Of a stretch of 64,000 nt of DNA, positions 28,578 through 36,874 are shown in pieces. The DNA is from Gammaproteobacteria bacterium. GTDB taxonomy: Bacteria > Pseudomonadota > Gammaproteobacteria > Arenicellales > JAJDZL01. The DNA lies in assembly GCA_022823625.1 (NCBI GenBank), contig JAJEHQ010000015.1, forward strand, positions 62,001 to 126,000. Direction: 5' to 3'. Made by a program: the position numbers and the translations under genes. The notes under the pieces are model-generated. The model worked only from the letters and a program-made list of their open reading frames with translations, made no database searches and was not told the DNA's origin. Position 1 is the stretch's first letter, and each line of letters begins with the position of its first letter.

Positions 28578-29438
28578 TCACTGCTGAACTGAATCAGGCG
28601 GTGACGGTCTGAGTGGAGTGACTTGGAGTTGCAGAATACGTCTGCTATCGGCCTCAGTTACTTCGAACTTAAACCCTCGATAATCGAATCGATCACCGGT
28701 TACGGGAACCCTGCCCGCCAGTTTCAATATGACGCCGCCAATCGTATCAACATCGTCTGGAAATTCTGCGTCGAACCGTTCATTGAACTCTTCAATTTCG
28801 GTCTGCGCATTGACGCTGAACAGATTGTTTGCCGGCTCGGTAATCATTTCGTCGGTTTCAATGTCAGACTCATCTTCAATATCACCAACCATCTGTTCCA
28901 GTACGTCCTCAATCGTAATCAGTCCGGCGATACCCTTGTACTCATTGACGACAATCGCCATGTGGCTGCGCCGTTCCTGAAACCGCTTCAAAAGAGAATG
29001 CAGGCGCATGCTTTCGGCTACAAACATTGGATCGCGAATTGAGTCGAACAGGCTGAATTCCTGATGACCGTTATCACTGTGGTGATGAAGGATGTCTTTG
29101 GCCAGAAGAATTCCCCGAATTTCATTTTCCGCATTTTCGTTAATGACCGGAAATCTGGAGTGCCCGGACTCGGTTACACACTGAAGAATTTCCTCAAGTG
29201 TCGACTCGTGATCGATGGTTACCATTTTGGCTCGGGGAATCATGACATCTCTGACTTTGAGTTCGGAGGCCTGTAGAACTCGCTCAAGGATCGCAAACTC
29301 TTCACGCTGAATCACTCCGTTTTCCCTTGCTGCTTTAAGCTCCGCTATCAGGTCTGCTGATGATGGCAGCACTGAACGAGCGATATAACTGCGCAATCGC
29401 CGTTTCCAGGACTTAGGCAATCGATTAAGTATCTTCAT
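28578..29438 (-). CDS. corC: HlyC/CorC family CBS-domain protein (YbeX)
   Basis: 286-residue cytoplasmic protein with two CBS domains (about 65-185, opening VRDVMIPRAKMVTI) and a C-terminal CorC_HlyC domain (GGVILKLAGRVP). Linked to Mg/Co efflux in enterobacteria; its exact role is debated. There is no membrane domain, which fits YbeX rather than the larger DUF21 members. It overlaps ybeY by 4 bp in the conserved order lnt-corC-ybeY-phoH-miaB. Confidence 0.93.
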   Translation of the reverse strand: MKILNRLPKSWKRRLRSYIARSVLPSSADLIAELKAARENGVIQREEFAILERVLQASELKVRDVMIPRAKMVTIDHESTLEEILQCVTESGHSRFPVINENAENEIRGILLAKDILHHHSDNGHQEFSLFDSIRDPMFVAESMRLHSLLKRFQERRSHMAIVVNEYKGIAGLITIEDVLEQMVGDIEDESDIETDEMITEPANNLFSVNAQTEIEEFNERFDAEFPDDVDTIGGVILKLAGRVPVTGDRFDYRGFKFEVTEADSRRILQLQVTPLRPSPPDSVQQ

Positions 29439-29902
29439 GATGCATGACCGTGGAGTTCGGGATGACGTAACCCCAGGCGACTGAGTATCGCACTCTCGGC
29501 TGTTTCCATTACGAGAGTGGATTGCGGCTGATCATGATCAAAGCCAAGAAGGTGCAAGATACCATGGGCGATGATTCGAGCCCAGTGAGCCTGTCGGTCG
29601 ACCTGGTATTTAATAGCCTGTTCATTAACCACACCCGCGCAGACAACTACATCACCGAGGAGGTCGGTTTCGATCTCGCCTGGCAACTGGTGAGGGAAGG
29701 CTAAAACATCAGTTGGGTTGTTGCATTGTCGGTAGCGGCTGTTGAGTGAAGTGATTTCTTCCTCATCTACAACACGTACAGTTAATTCGGCGCGATCACG
29801 ACCGCCTTCACAAAGCGTCTCGCGTATCCAGTCTTCAATATCTGATTCGCTTGGCAGGTCTTGAGAGGAACTCGCGAACTGAATTTCAGCAGCGATCTTC
29901 AT
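29435..29902 (-). CDS. ybeY: Endoribonuclease YbeY (16S rRNA maturation)
   Basis: 155-residue metal-dependent RNase that acts in 16S rRNA 3'-end maturation and 70S quality control. The zinc-binding motif HGILHLLGFDH gives H113, H117 and H123. NNPTDVLAFP is the other family signature. Overlaps corC and phoH by 4 bp each, so translation is coupled. Confidence 0.96.
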   Translation of the reverse strand: MKIAAEIQFASSSQDLPSESDIEDWIRETLCEGGRDRAELTVRVVDEEEITSLNSRYRQCNNPTDVLAFPHQLPGEIETDLLGDVVVCAGVVNEQAIKYQVDRQAHWARIIAHGILHLLGFDHDQPQSTLVMETAESAILSRLGLRHPELHGHAS

Positions 29903-30897
29903 AGCGGCTCGTCTGGAGGTTTTTCCGCATCTCTTTCATATGCCTCAACAATCGCCTGAATCAACGGATGGCGCACGATATCCCGATTCTTGAATCGTAC
30001 GATGCTAATGTCGTCGACATCACTCAAAATTCGGATTGCGTGTTTAAGACCTGATTGAACGGAGCGCGGCAAATCGATCTGAGTCACATCGCCCGATATA
30101 ACCGTTCGAGAGTTGTAGCCAACGCGCGTCAGGAACATCTTCATCTGCTCAATCGTGGTGTTCTGTGCTTCATCAAGAATGATAAATGCATCATTCAGCG
30201 TGCGTCCCCGCATAAATGCGAGCGGCGCAAGTTCGATTGTACCGCGTTCCAGTAAGCGGCCAACCCTTTCAAAGCCGAACATTTCGTAAAGGGCGTCATA
30301 TAGTGGTCGCAAATAAGGATTGACTTTTTTCTCTATATCGCCAGGCAGAAACCCGATGCGTTCTCCAGCTTCAACTACCGGTCTCACCAGCACAATTCGG
30401 CTAACCCAGTCATTTGCTAAAGCATGCGCTGCGCTGGCAACCGCGAGATAAGTTTTTCCGGTACCGGCCGGTCCGATGCCAATCGTAATGGAGTTCTTTG
30501 CAATGCTGGAAAGGTAGGTCTGCTGTGTTTTTGACCGCGGACGAATTGTGGTCTTGCGAATTTTGAGTTTTATCGACTCTTCCACTTCTTCGTCAATGTT
30601 CATACGACCAATGGCATTCTGAATGTCATTGGGACCGATGATGTCGTTTTGCTCCGTCAAGTCGTAAAGATCTCGCAAAAGCGTTTCGACTTCCTGCGCG
30701 GGAATTGGGTCGCCGTCAATCTGAAACAGGTTGCCACGATTGGAGACGCGCACACCAAAGTGCCGTTCGATCGATTTGATGTTGGCGTTAAACTGCCCGC
30801 ACAACTGCGCGAGCCGTTTGCTGTTGGCCGGCGCCAAAGCAAAAACATTGGCGATTCGGGCTGTGCTCGTGTAATCGGTCAATTCAGTTGGAGACAA
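29899..30897 (-). CDS. ybeZ: PhoH-family ATPase (YbeZ)
   Basis: 332-residue P-loop NTPase that partners YbeY in rRNA processing. Walker [14 protein letters not shown], Walker [12 protein letters not shown], and [17 protein letters not shown] are intact. Translation appears to start at TTG 30897 inside miaB, giving a 14-bp overlap, although another TTG lies five codons downstream; the exact start is uncertain. Confidence 0.94.
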   Translation of the reverse strand: MSPTELTDYTSTARIANVFALAPANSKRLAQLCGQFNANIKSIERHFGVRVSNRGNLFQIDGDPIPAQEVETLLRDLYDLTEQNDIIGPNDIQNAIGRMNIDEEVEESIKLKIRKTTIRPRSKTQQTYLSSIAKNSITIGIGPAGTGKTYLAVASAAHALANDWVSRIVLVRPVVEAGERIGFLPGDIEKKVNPYLRPLYDALYEMFGFERVGRLLERGTIELAPLAFMRGRTLNDAFIILDEAQNTTIEQMKMFLTRVGYNSRTVISGDVTQIDLPRSVQSGLKHAIRILSDVDDISIVRFKNRDIVRHPLIQAIVEAYERDAEKPPDEPL

Positions 30898-32239
30898 TCT
30901 CCTGGCTTTGATGATGAGATTGAGCGATACCCCGCAGGGAGTTTGGCATGGCTGCCGTAATCCGTACGTCTACAAATTGGCCCTGCCAGGTTTCGGGTCC
31001 GTCAAAATTGACCACTCGATTGTTTTCGGTACGACCGCACACTTGACTGTCACGACGTCGAGACACGCCGTCGACCAGCACCGACTGAACCGTGTTCACC
31101 ATCGCGTCGCTGACGGCAACTGCGAACGAGTTAATTCTAGCCTGAAGCTCATAAAGTCTTTCTTTCTTTTCTTCCTCACTGGTTTCATCCTGCAGCAATG
31201 CCGCAGGTGTTCCTGGTCTCTTACTATACAGGAAACTGAAAGAATGATCGAATTCAACCTCGTCAATCAAGTCCATTGTCTGTCGAAAATCATGGGCCGT
31301 TTCACCTGGAAAGCCCACGATAAAATCGGAAGAAATTGATATCTGTGGACAATATGATCGCACATTTTCAATGATTTGCAAATAGTCTTTACGCGTGTAG
31401 TGTCGCTTCATACGCGCTAGAATCTTGTCTGATCCACTTTGAACAGGTAGATGAAGGTGTTTCGCCAGCGATGGTAATTCGCCGTGAGCCCGAGCCAGTT
31501 CATCCGTAAATTCCAGCGGATGGGAGGTCGTATAGCGAATTCGTCCAATACCTTCGATCTCATTGACATACCTTAGGAGTGTGGCAAAATCAATTGCTTC
31601 GCCTCTGTGATTAACAGTTTGATAGGCGTTGACATTCTGTCCGAGCAGGGTCACTTCACGAACCCCCTGTTCAGCAAGTTCATAAATTTCCGTAATCACG
31701 CTGTCAAAGGGACGACTGTATTCTTCTCCGCGTGTGTACGGTACTACGCAGAAACTGCAGTATTTACTGCAACCCTCCATAATCGAAACGAACGCACGCG
31801 GTCCATCTACCTGTCTTGGCGGCAGGCAGTCGAACTTTTCGATTTCAGGAAACGAGATGTCGATGCGTGGTTTGCGGGTTGAAACGGTTTGGTCGATCAG
31901 TTCGCTCACGCGGTGATAGGTTTGCGGACCGAATATAAAATCGACGTACGGCGCTTTTTTCAGAATCGCCTCGCCTTCCTGACTGGCGACGCAGCCGCCC
32001 ACACCGATCAGGAGATCAGGGTTTGAATGTTTCCAGGGCCGCCATCGCCCTAACTGCGAATACAGCTTTTCCTCGGACTTTTCGCGCACTGAACAGGTGT
32101 TGAGTAATAAAACGTCTGCATCTTCAGGACGATCGATCGCGCGATAACCATGAGACCCAGCCAATGACTCGACCAGCCGGTCTGAGTCATACTCATTCAT
32201 CTGACAACCGAAGGTTTTGATGTAAAGTTTCTTTTCCAT
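30884..32239 (-). CDS. miaB: tRNA-2-methylthio-N6-dimethylallyladenosine synthase MiaB
   Basis: Radical SAM methylthiotransferase that modifies i6A37 of tRNA. 451 residues: UPF0004 domain with three cluster cysteines ([30 protein letters not shown]), radical-SAM CxxxCxxC motif in [15 protein letters not shown], and a C-terminal TRAM domain. First gene of the miaB-phoH-ybeY-corC-lnt operon. Confidence 0.96.
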   Translation of the reverse strand: MEKKLYIKTFGCQMNEYDSDRLVESLAGSHGYRAIDRPEDADVLLLNTCSVREKSEEKLYSQLGRWRPWKHSNPDLLIGVGGCVASQEGEAILKKAPYVDFIFGPQTYHRVSELIDQTVSTRKPRIDISFPEIEKFDCLPPRQVDGPRAFVSIMEGCSKYCSFCVVPYTRGEEYSRPFDSVITEIYELAEQGVREVTLLGQNVNAYQTVNHRGEAIDFATLLRYVNEIEGIGRIRYTTSHPLEFTDELARAHGELPSLAKHLHLPVQSGSDKILARMKRHYTRKDYLQIIENVRSYCPQISISSDFIVGFPGETAHDFRQTMDLIDEVEFDHSFSFLYSKRPGTPAALLQDETSEEEKKERLYELQARINSFAVAVSDAMVNTVQSVLVDGVSRRRDSQVCGRTENNRVVNFDGPETWQGQFVDVRITAAMPNSLRGIAQSHHQSQEIVSN

Positions 32240-32355
32240 AAAATATTTGTGATCGACCTGGGTTGAACACCCAATTCCCTTCAGATATAGGGTAGCGCGT
32301 AAGCGGCTATTGTATCAACAGAATAGTCAGGCAGTAACAGAGCGAATTGAGCACT

Positions 32356-33267
32356 TTAGTTCCAGACATCGGTGCTGAGATATCGTTCACCGGTATCTGG
32401 AAGAATGGCCAGCAGTGTTTTGCCCTTTGACTCCGGCCGATTTGCGACGGTCAGCATTCCGCTGGTAGCGGCACCGGAGGATATGCCTGCAAATATTCCT
32501 TCCTCACAGGCAAGATAACGGGTTGTTTCATATGCCTCTTCAGTAGTAATTGGCAAAATCTCGTCATAGGAATTGGTATCCAGAATCTCAGGGATAAATC
32601 CTGGGGCGGTACCCATGATTTTGTGCTTGCAGGCAATGCCTTTAGACAAAATCGGCGAGTCAGCGGGTTCTGTTGCAATGATGGTTAGATCAGGATGGCG
32701 GTCCTTCAGGTAATGACGAAGGCCAGTAATGGTTCCGCCGGTACCCGTTGTACAGACCAAGATGTCCAATTCTGTTCCAAAGTCCTCCCAGATTTCATTA
32801 GCGGTTGTTTCATGTGACTCTGGATTGGCAGGATTGAAGTGTTGGCCGACAAAAAAGTATCCCTTTTCTTCTTCAAGCTCGCGCGCCCGTTCAATCGCAC
32901 CTTTGGTGCCAAGATGTGCCGGGGTTAACTCAATTTCGGCGCCGAAAGAACGAAGAATCTGTTTTCGTTCTTCACTCATGTCTTCGGCCATGGTGAACAC
33001 AGCCCGGTAATCTTTGTACGCTGCTACCATTGCAAGCCCGATACCGGTATTTCCAGAGGTCGGTTCGACAATCGTATCCCCTGGCTTCAGAACACCCCGC
33101 TTTTCCGCATCAATGATCATGTTCAACGCTGGCCGGTCTTTAACCGAACCAGCAGGGTTGAAAGCTTCAAGTTTCACCCAGACTTTCACATCATCCGGTG
33201 CACTCGACTTGTTCAGCTGAACAACAGGTGTTGCACCAACCGTGTCAAGAATATTGTCGTATTTCAT
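32356..33267 (-). CDS. cysK: Cysteine synthase A (O-acetylserine sulfhydrylase)
   Basis: PLP enzyme that makes L-cysteine from O-acetylserine and sulfide. 303 residues; PLP lysine K43 in PAGSVKDRPA, substrate loop TSGNTG, phosphate-binding GTGGT. The length and the PAGSVKDR motif fit the CysK/CysM group; a choice between CysK and CysM is based on overall resemblance and is not certain. It stands alone between miaB and apaH. Confidence 0.9.
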   Translation of the reverse strand: MKYDNILDTVGATPVVQLNKSSAPDDVKVWVKLEAFNPAGSVKDRPALNMIIDAEKRGVLKPGDTIVEPTSGNTGIGLAMVAAYKDYRAVFTMAEDMSEERKQILRSFGAEIELTPAHLGTKGAIERARELEEEKGYFFVGQHFNPANPESHETTANEIWEDFGTELDILVCTTGTGGTITGLRHYLKDRHPDLTIIATEPADSPILSKGIACKHKIMGTAPGFIPEILDTNSYDEILPITTEEAYETTRYLACEEGIFAGISSGAATSGMLTVANRPESKGKTLLAILPDTGERYLSTDVWN

Positions 33268-33446
33268 TGAATTAAAAAGACTAACCAGTTAAGTCTTGCT
33301 TCGGATCGGTTGCTGTATCGGTAATGATGTTCGATAAGTGCACATTCGCAGGATTGCACTAAGATATGTGGTAGCAATTGACGTTAAATCAAGAACGGTT
33401 CGGTGTCTAAATTTTACCCGCTATACAACTTTCGCTGTCGCCAGAC

Positions 33447-34292
33447 TCATGGTTCACCAACTGAGACTGGCAGCTTAACTTTTTTGCAACGAACGGAATT
33501 AATCTCTAATGGTCTGGTGTCAATCCTCGCGGCACTGAGTCGTCGACCCCAGCAGCAGCCGGAGTCAAGTGAGAGCAAACCAGGTTTTTGAAAAACACCC
33601 AGTGCTGACCAGTGTCCAAACAAGATCGTTGCATCGATTGGCTTGCGGTTAGGGTATTCAAACCACGGTATCAGATTGGGTAACTGTTCTCCCGGTGGTC
33701 GAACCTCTTCAAAATCCATCTTCCCGCTGGTAGTCAGAAAGCGCATTCGGGTGAGAGCATTGATAATAAATCGAGTCCGTTTCCAGCCTGAGTGCGAGTC
33801 ACGCCATCGACGGGGTTTGTCTCCAAACATATTTTCGAACATGGCGGTACGCTCTGGGCCTTGCAGCACATCTTCAACCTCTCTGGCAAGTTCCAGGCAC
33901 TCTTGCAGTGTCCATCCAGGATGGATGCCCGCATGCGTGACCACGAAATTCAGTGTCTGATCATGAATTGCCATAGGTCTGTTGATTAGCCAGTCTCTAA
34001 TCGCTCCACGGTCCGGTGCACTAACCACATCGTGAAATGTATCAGTCGGACGCGGCATCTTGACGCCATCCAATACCGCCAGCAAATGCAGTTCATGATT
34101 GCCGAGGACGATGTCTATGGAAGCTTGGTTCTGCATTGCGTATCGAATGACTTCCAGCGATTGAGGTCCGCGATTGACCAGATCGCCCACTAGAATCAGG
34201 CGGTCGTTGTGCGGATTGAATTGAAGCTTCTTGAGAAGTTTCAACAGTTGGCGATAGCAGCCCTGAATGTCCCCAATAGCATACGTAGCCAC
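33447..34292 (-). CDS. apaH: Symmetrical bis(5'-nucleosyl)-tetraphosphatase ApaH
   Basis: Hydrolyses Ap4A to two ADP. 281 residues with the metallophosphatase motifs GDIQGC, GDLVNRGPQS and LGNHELHLLAV, followed by FVVTHAGIHPGW. Length is normal. mlaA lies 35 bp upstream on the same strand. The last gene before cysK; a 179-bp gap separates them. Confidence 0.95.
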   Translation of the reverse strand: MATYAIGDIQGCYRQLLKLLKKLQFNPHNDRLILVGDLVNRGPQSLEVIRYAMQNQASIDIVLGNHELHLLAVLDGVKMPRPTDTFHDVVSAPDRGAIRDWLINRPMAIHDQTLNFVVTHAGIHPGWTLQECLELAREVEDVLQGPERTAMFENMFGDKPRRWRDSHSGWKRTRFIINALTRMRFLTTSGKMDFEEVRPPGEQLPNLIPWFEYPNRKPIDATILFGHWSALGVFQKPGLLSLDSGCCWGRRLSAARIDTRPLEINSVRCKKVKLPVSVGEP

Positions 34293-34327
34293 GATAATTC
34301 AGTCGGGTTGATTTGTGTGAAACGCGG

Positions 34328-35047
34328 TTATGGTGAGCAGACTTTGTTCAAACGAGTCTGCAAGTAACTTTCACGCGCAAAAATGTAAGGATCTGGCTGT
34401 TCTTTGAGCAGGTCTGTGGCTGGAATTAAACGGGCTCGAAAATCCAGCCAATTCATATACTGTACAAAAAGCTGCCCCTCAGAATCATCAATCCGAGAAA
34501 TCAAGTAAGTGTGTCTGTTGTGGATCAGAGACCCGGTCATTGATCGGGGTGTCGAAGGTCCAACAATTGGCAACACGATGTAGGGCCCCCTGCCTATTCC
34601 CCAATAACCGAACGCTTGGCCGAAGTCATAATCGGTATATTGCAGTCCTACCGCCTGGCCAACGTCGATAAAACCCGCAAGTCCAAAAGTTGAATTCATG
34701 ACGAATCGCGATGAAGTGCTTGTCATGCCTTCTACGTTGCCCATCAAGGTTGCTGCGAAGAAATTTCGCGGCTCCTTGAGGTTATCAAAAAAATTGGAAA
34801 CTCCGTGCTGAACGTGTTTGTTAGTCTTCTCCCGCCAAAATCTCGCGGTCGGCTCGGTTATCGCGGCATCAAACTCAATATTGAAATTAAACATCGCGCG
34901 GTTGTAACTCTCAAAGGGATCTTCGGTTTCAACAAAATATTCGGGGTCAAGTGCTTCACAGGCTGAAGGTGCGTAATTTTTCGCGCAGCCAGCTGGCAGA
35001 GCCAACACCAGCAGCCAAATTGAAAAGTGCCAAAACTTCGAATTCAA
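34328..35047 (-). CDS. mlaA: Outer-membrane phospholipid transport lipoprotein MlaA (VacJ)
   Basis: Lipoprotein that removes phospholipids from the outer leaflet of the outer membrane and hands them to the Mla system. 239 residues; lipobox LPAGC with C21, then the VacJ signatures DPFESYNRAMFNFN and GRGPYIVLPIVGPSTPR. Works with the mlaFE genes at 16776-18366, though unlinked. Confidence 0.94.
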   Translation of the reverse strand: MNSKFWHFSIWLLVLALPAGCAKNYAPSACEALDPEYFVETEDPFESYNRAMFNFNIEFDAAITEPTARFWREKTNKHVQHGVSNFFDNLKEPRNFFAATLMGNVEGMTSTSSRFVMNSTFGLAGFIDVGQAVGLQYTDYDFGQAFGYWGIGRGPYIVLPIVGPSTPRSMTGSLIHNRHTYLISRIDDSEGQLFVQYMNWLDFRARLIPATDLLKEQPDPYIFARESYLQTRLNKVCSP

Positions 35048-35210
35048 CTTTTCTAAGCCAGCAGATTAGTAGAGACTAAAAGCAAAGTAATTTAGCTTTT
35101 GGTAAATAAGTGTTTCAGCATTGTGCTCAGATTCAGGAAAAACCGGGTGTGCGTTCCTGCAATACAATATTGTTCGATACCATCCATGAAATCAAACACC
35201 CAAGGCAAGG

Positions 35211-36110
35211 GTGCCAACAGACTCGCATTATAAAGTGTACGCATTCTCCGTTCTTCGCTTCAAGCCCTTCCGAAAACTTCTTTTGGGGTTGATTTTTTTG
35301 TTGTTTTGTAATCTTGCCATGGCCGAAGCCGTAGACATTGAGCAGACAGCGAATACGCTATTCAAGTCGTTCACGCGAACAGATTCGGTTGAGACTGCTC
35401 TCAAAGTCACTCCTGATCTGGCTATTGCTGTTCAGGAATACTACATTGCACTGCTGCGGCCAACCTGGGGGATGGATGTTGGTTACATCGCTCAGGCGAC
35501 CGATGAAATGAGTGTGGCGAAAGGTGCGCCAACCGGAATTCTGCTCGAAAACATGTTCACGGGTACGCGAGCGGTGATCGACCGGACATTGGGTATCAAT
35601 ATGCATGCCGCGGCAGAACTGTACTTTCGTGTGAAATCAGAAAACCTCAACACAGCAACGACCCGCGAAGAAGCCCTGGCGGCACTTGATGTTGTAATTC
35701 CGGGTGTACGACTGTCGGACGTTCTGCTTCCGGAACCCGTTGGCCAAGATCAGACCCTGCACTCGGCCGCTAATTTGGAAGTACGTATGTGTGTGTTGGG
35801 AGGTCCGCTGAAACTTAGTAGTGAACAGAATTGGAATGAACGTCTGGCGAACTTTTCCGTTGAGATGTCAGATCAGGACAAACAGCAGATCGCAACGCTC
35901 AATCCGTCAATGTCCGTGCATCCGCTGGACGCAGTGCTGGCCACAAGGAATGCTCTGTTGCAACGCGGCATTCAAGTTGTCGCTGGAGACATTCTGGCGG
36001 TTGGCACTTTGACAGATGGGTATCGCATTGAAAATCTGACCCGATTGCGCGCTGAATTTAAAGGCCTCTCTGATGAGCAGCAGGTTTACGTCTACATGGG
36101 GTTTCGGTAA
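35211..36110 (+). CDS. Exported protein with 2-keto-4-pentenoate hydratase fold and degraded active site
   Basis: 299 residues from GTG 35211. A signal peptide is likely (LLLGLIFLLFCNLAMA before EAVD), unusual because the hydratase family is cytoplasmic. The C-terminal part (HPLDAVLATRNALLQRG, VVAGDILAVGTLT) and the middle (GILLENMFTG, AAAELYFRV, LDVVIPGVRLSDV) align with MhpD-type hydratases. The catalytic Lys position is Asp (GMDVG), one Glu of the metal-binding ExE pair is Ala, and a third metal Glu is Arg. It probably does not catalyse the family reaction. The function is unknown; the next gene is similarly degraded. Confidence 0.6.
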   Translation: MPTDSHYKVYAFSVLRFKPFRKLLLGLIFLLFCNLAMAEAVDIEQTANTLFKSFTRTDSVETALKVTPDLAIAVQEYYIALLRPTWGMDVGYIAQATDEMSVAKGAPTGILLENMFTGTRAVIDRTLGINMHAAAELYFRVKSENLNTATTREEALAALDVVIPGVRLSDVLLPEPVGQDQTLHSAANLEVRMCVLGGPLKLSSEQNWNERLANFSVEMSDQDKQQIATLNPSMSVHPLDAVLATRNALLQRGIQVVAGDILAVGTLTDGYRIENLTRLRAEFKGLSDEQQVYVYMGFR

Positions 36111-36148
36111 TAGCCAATCCATTGATCGTGTGAGTGCAAGTGCTTCAC

Positions 36149-36835
36149 ATGACTTGTAAAGGGTTAATTTTTGCAGCAGGCCACGCGTCCAATCCTCATC
36201 TCCCACTGGAAGACGTCTCCGGGCTTGGTGCCGATTTACTTGGTACCCCAAGAATCCGATTTCCGCTAGCTGTCATGGAAAAGGCAGGCGTTCGCCAGGT
36301 CATCATTGCAGCGAAACCAGAAGATATCGCTGAAATGCATGTGATACTAGGTGATGGTCGACACTTTGGAGTCAATGTTTCTTACCTGATGCTCGAGTGT
36401 GACAGTAGCATTGAACTTGCTCTGAGAAGCGCCAATCAGTTCATTGCGAAGAGCTCAGTGCTGCTAGTTTCATCGGACGTTTGCTGCGCCAATTTTCAGT
36501 TGCCGGATGCTGGCAGTATTTCGCCCCAAGCCGTTTTAAGTATCAGAATGCTGAATGGCGCGGTGGACCCCCAAGGTGAACGACCCGAAATGCTCATTAT
36601 CGGAAGTAGTGTACTGAACCGCTTGCGACGTCAGACCACCGAACTGAGTCGCGGTGCAGAGGACGTGGATCAACTGCGACGAGCCTGTATGACCCGGTTC
36701 AAATATCAGGATGATGATTTAACTCAGACGTGTACGTTCGTCAACCTGAAAAAAGGTGTGACGATTGACAACTCGCTGATGAGCGAATCGGCCCTGCGAG
36801 CGCTGTTGTTCGTAGAGCCTTCAGCTACTACCTGA
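36149..36835 (+). CDS. Nucleotidyltransferase-fold (RmlA-like) protein with degenerate catalytic motif
   Basis: 228 residues from ATG 36149 (a GTG frame start at 36134 is less likely). It resembles glucose-1-phosphate thymidylyltransferase: MTCKGLIFAAG, FPLAVMEKAGVRQVIIAAKPED and LGDGRHFGVNVSYLM. The nucleotide-binding signature GxGTRLxPxT is replaced by GHASNPHLPL, the catalytic Lys segment is absent, and the metal-binding GDN becomes SDV. So it is likely non-catalytic, perhaps a binding or regulatory protein. Same strand as the preceding hydratase-like gene, 38 bp apart. Confidence 0.6.
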   Translation: MTCKGLIFAAGHASNPHLPLEDVSGLGADLLGTPRIRFPLAVMEKAGVRQVIIAAKPEDIAEMHVILGDGRHFGVNVSYLMLECDSSIELALRSANQFIAKSSVLLVSSDVCCANFQLPDAGSISPQAVLSIRMLNGAVDPQGERPEMLIIGSSVLNRLRRQTTELSRGAEDVDQLRRACMTRFKYQDDDLTQTCTFVNLKKGVTIDNSLMSESALRALLFVEPSATT

Positions 36836-36845
36836 GCGGAATTTT

Positions 36846-36864
36846 ACGGCTGCAAATCAGCCGT
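36846..36864. terminator. Hairpin between convergent RmlA-like gene and gcvP
   Basis: ACGGCTG (36846-36852) pairs with CAGCCGT (36858-36864) around a 5-nt loop in the 39-bp gap between converging genes. No U-tract follows on either strand. Possible weak bidirectional terminator. Confidence 0.4.
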
Positions 36865-36874
36865 GAATCAGTAA

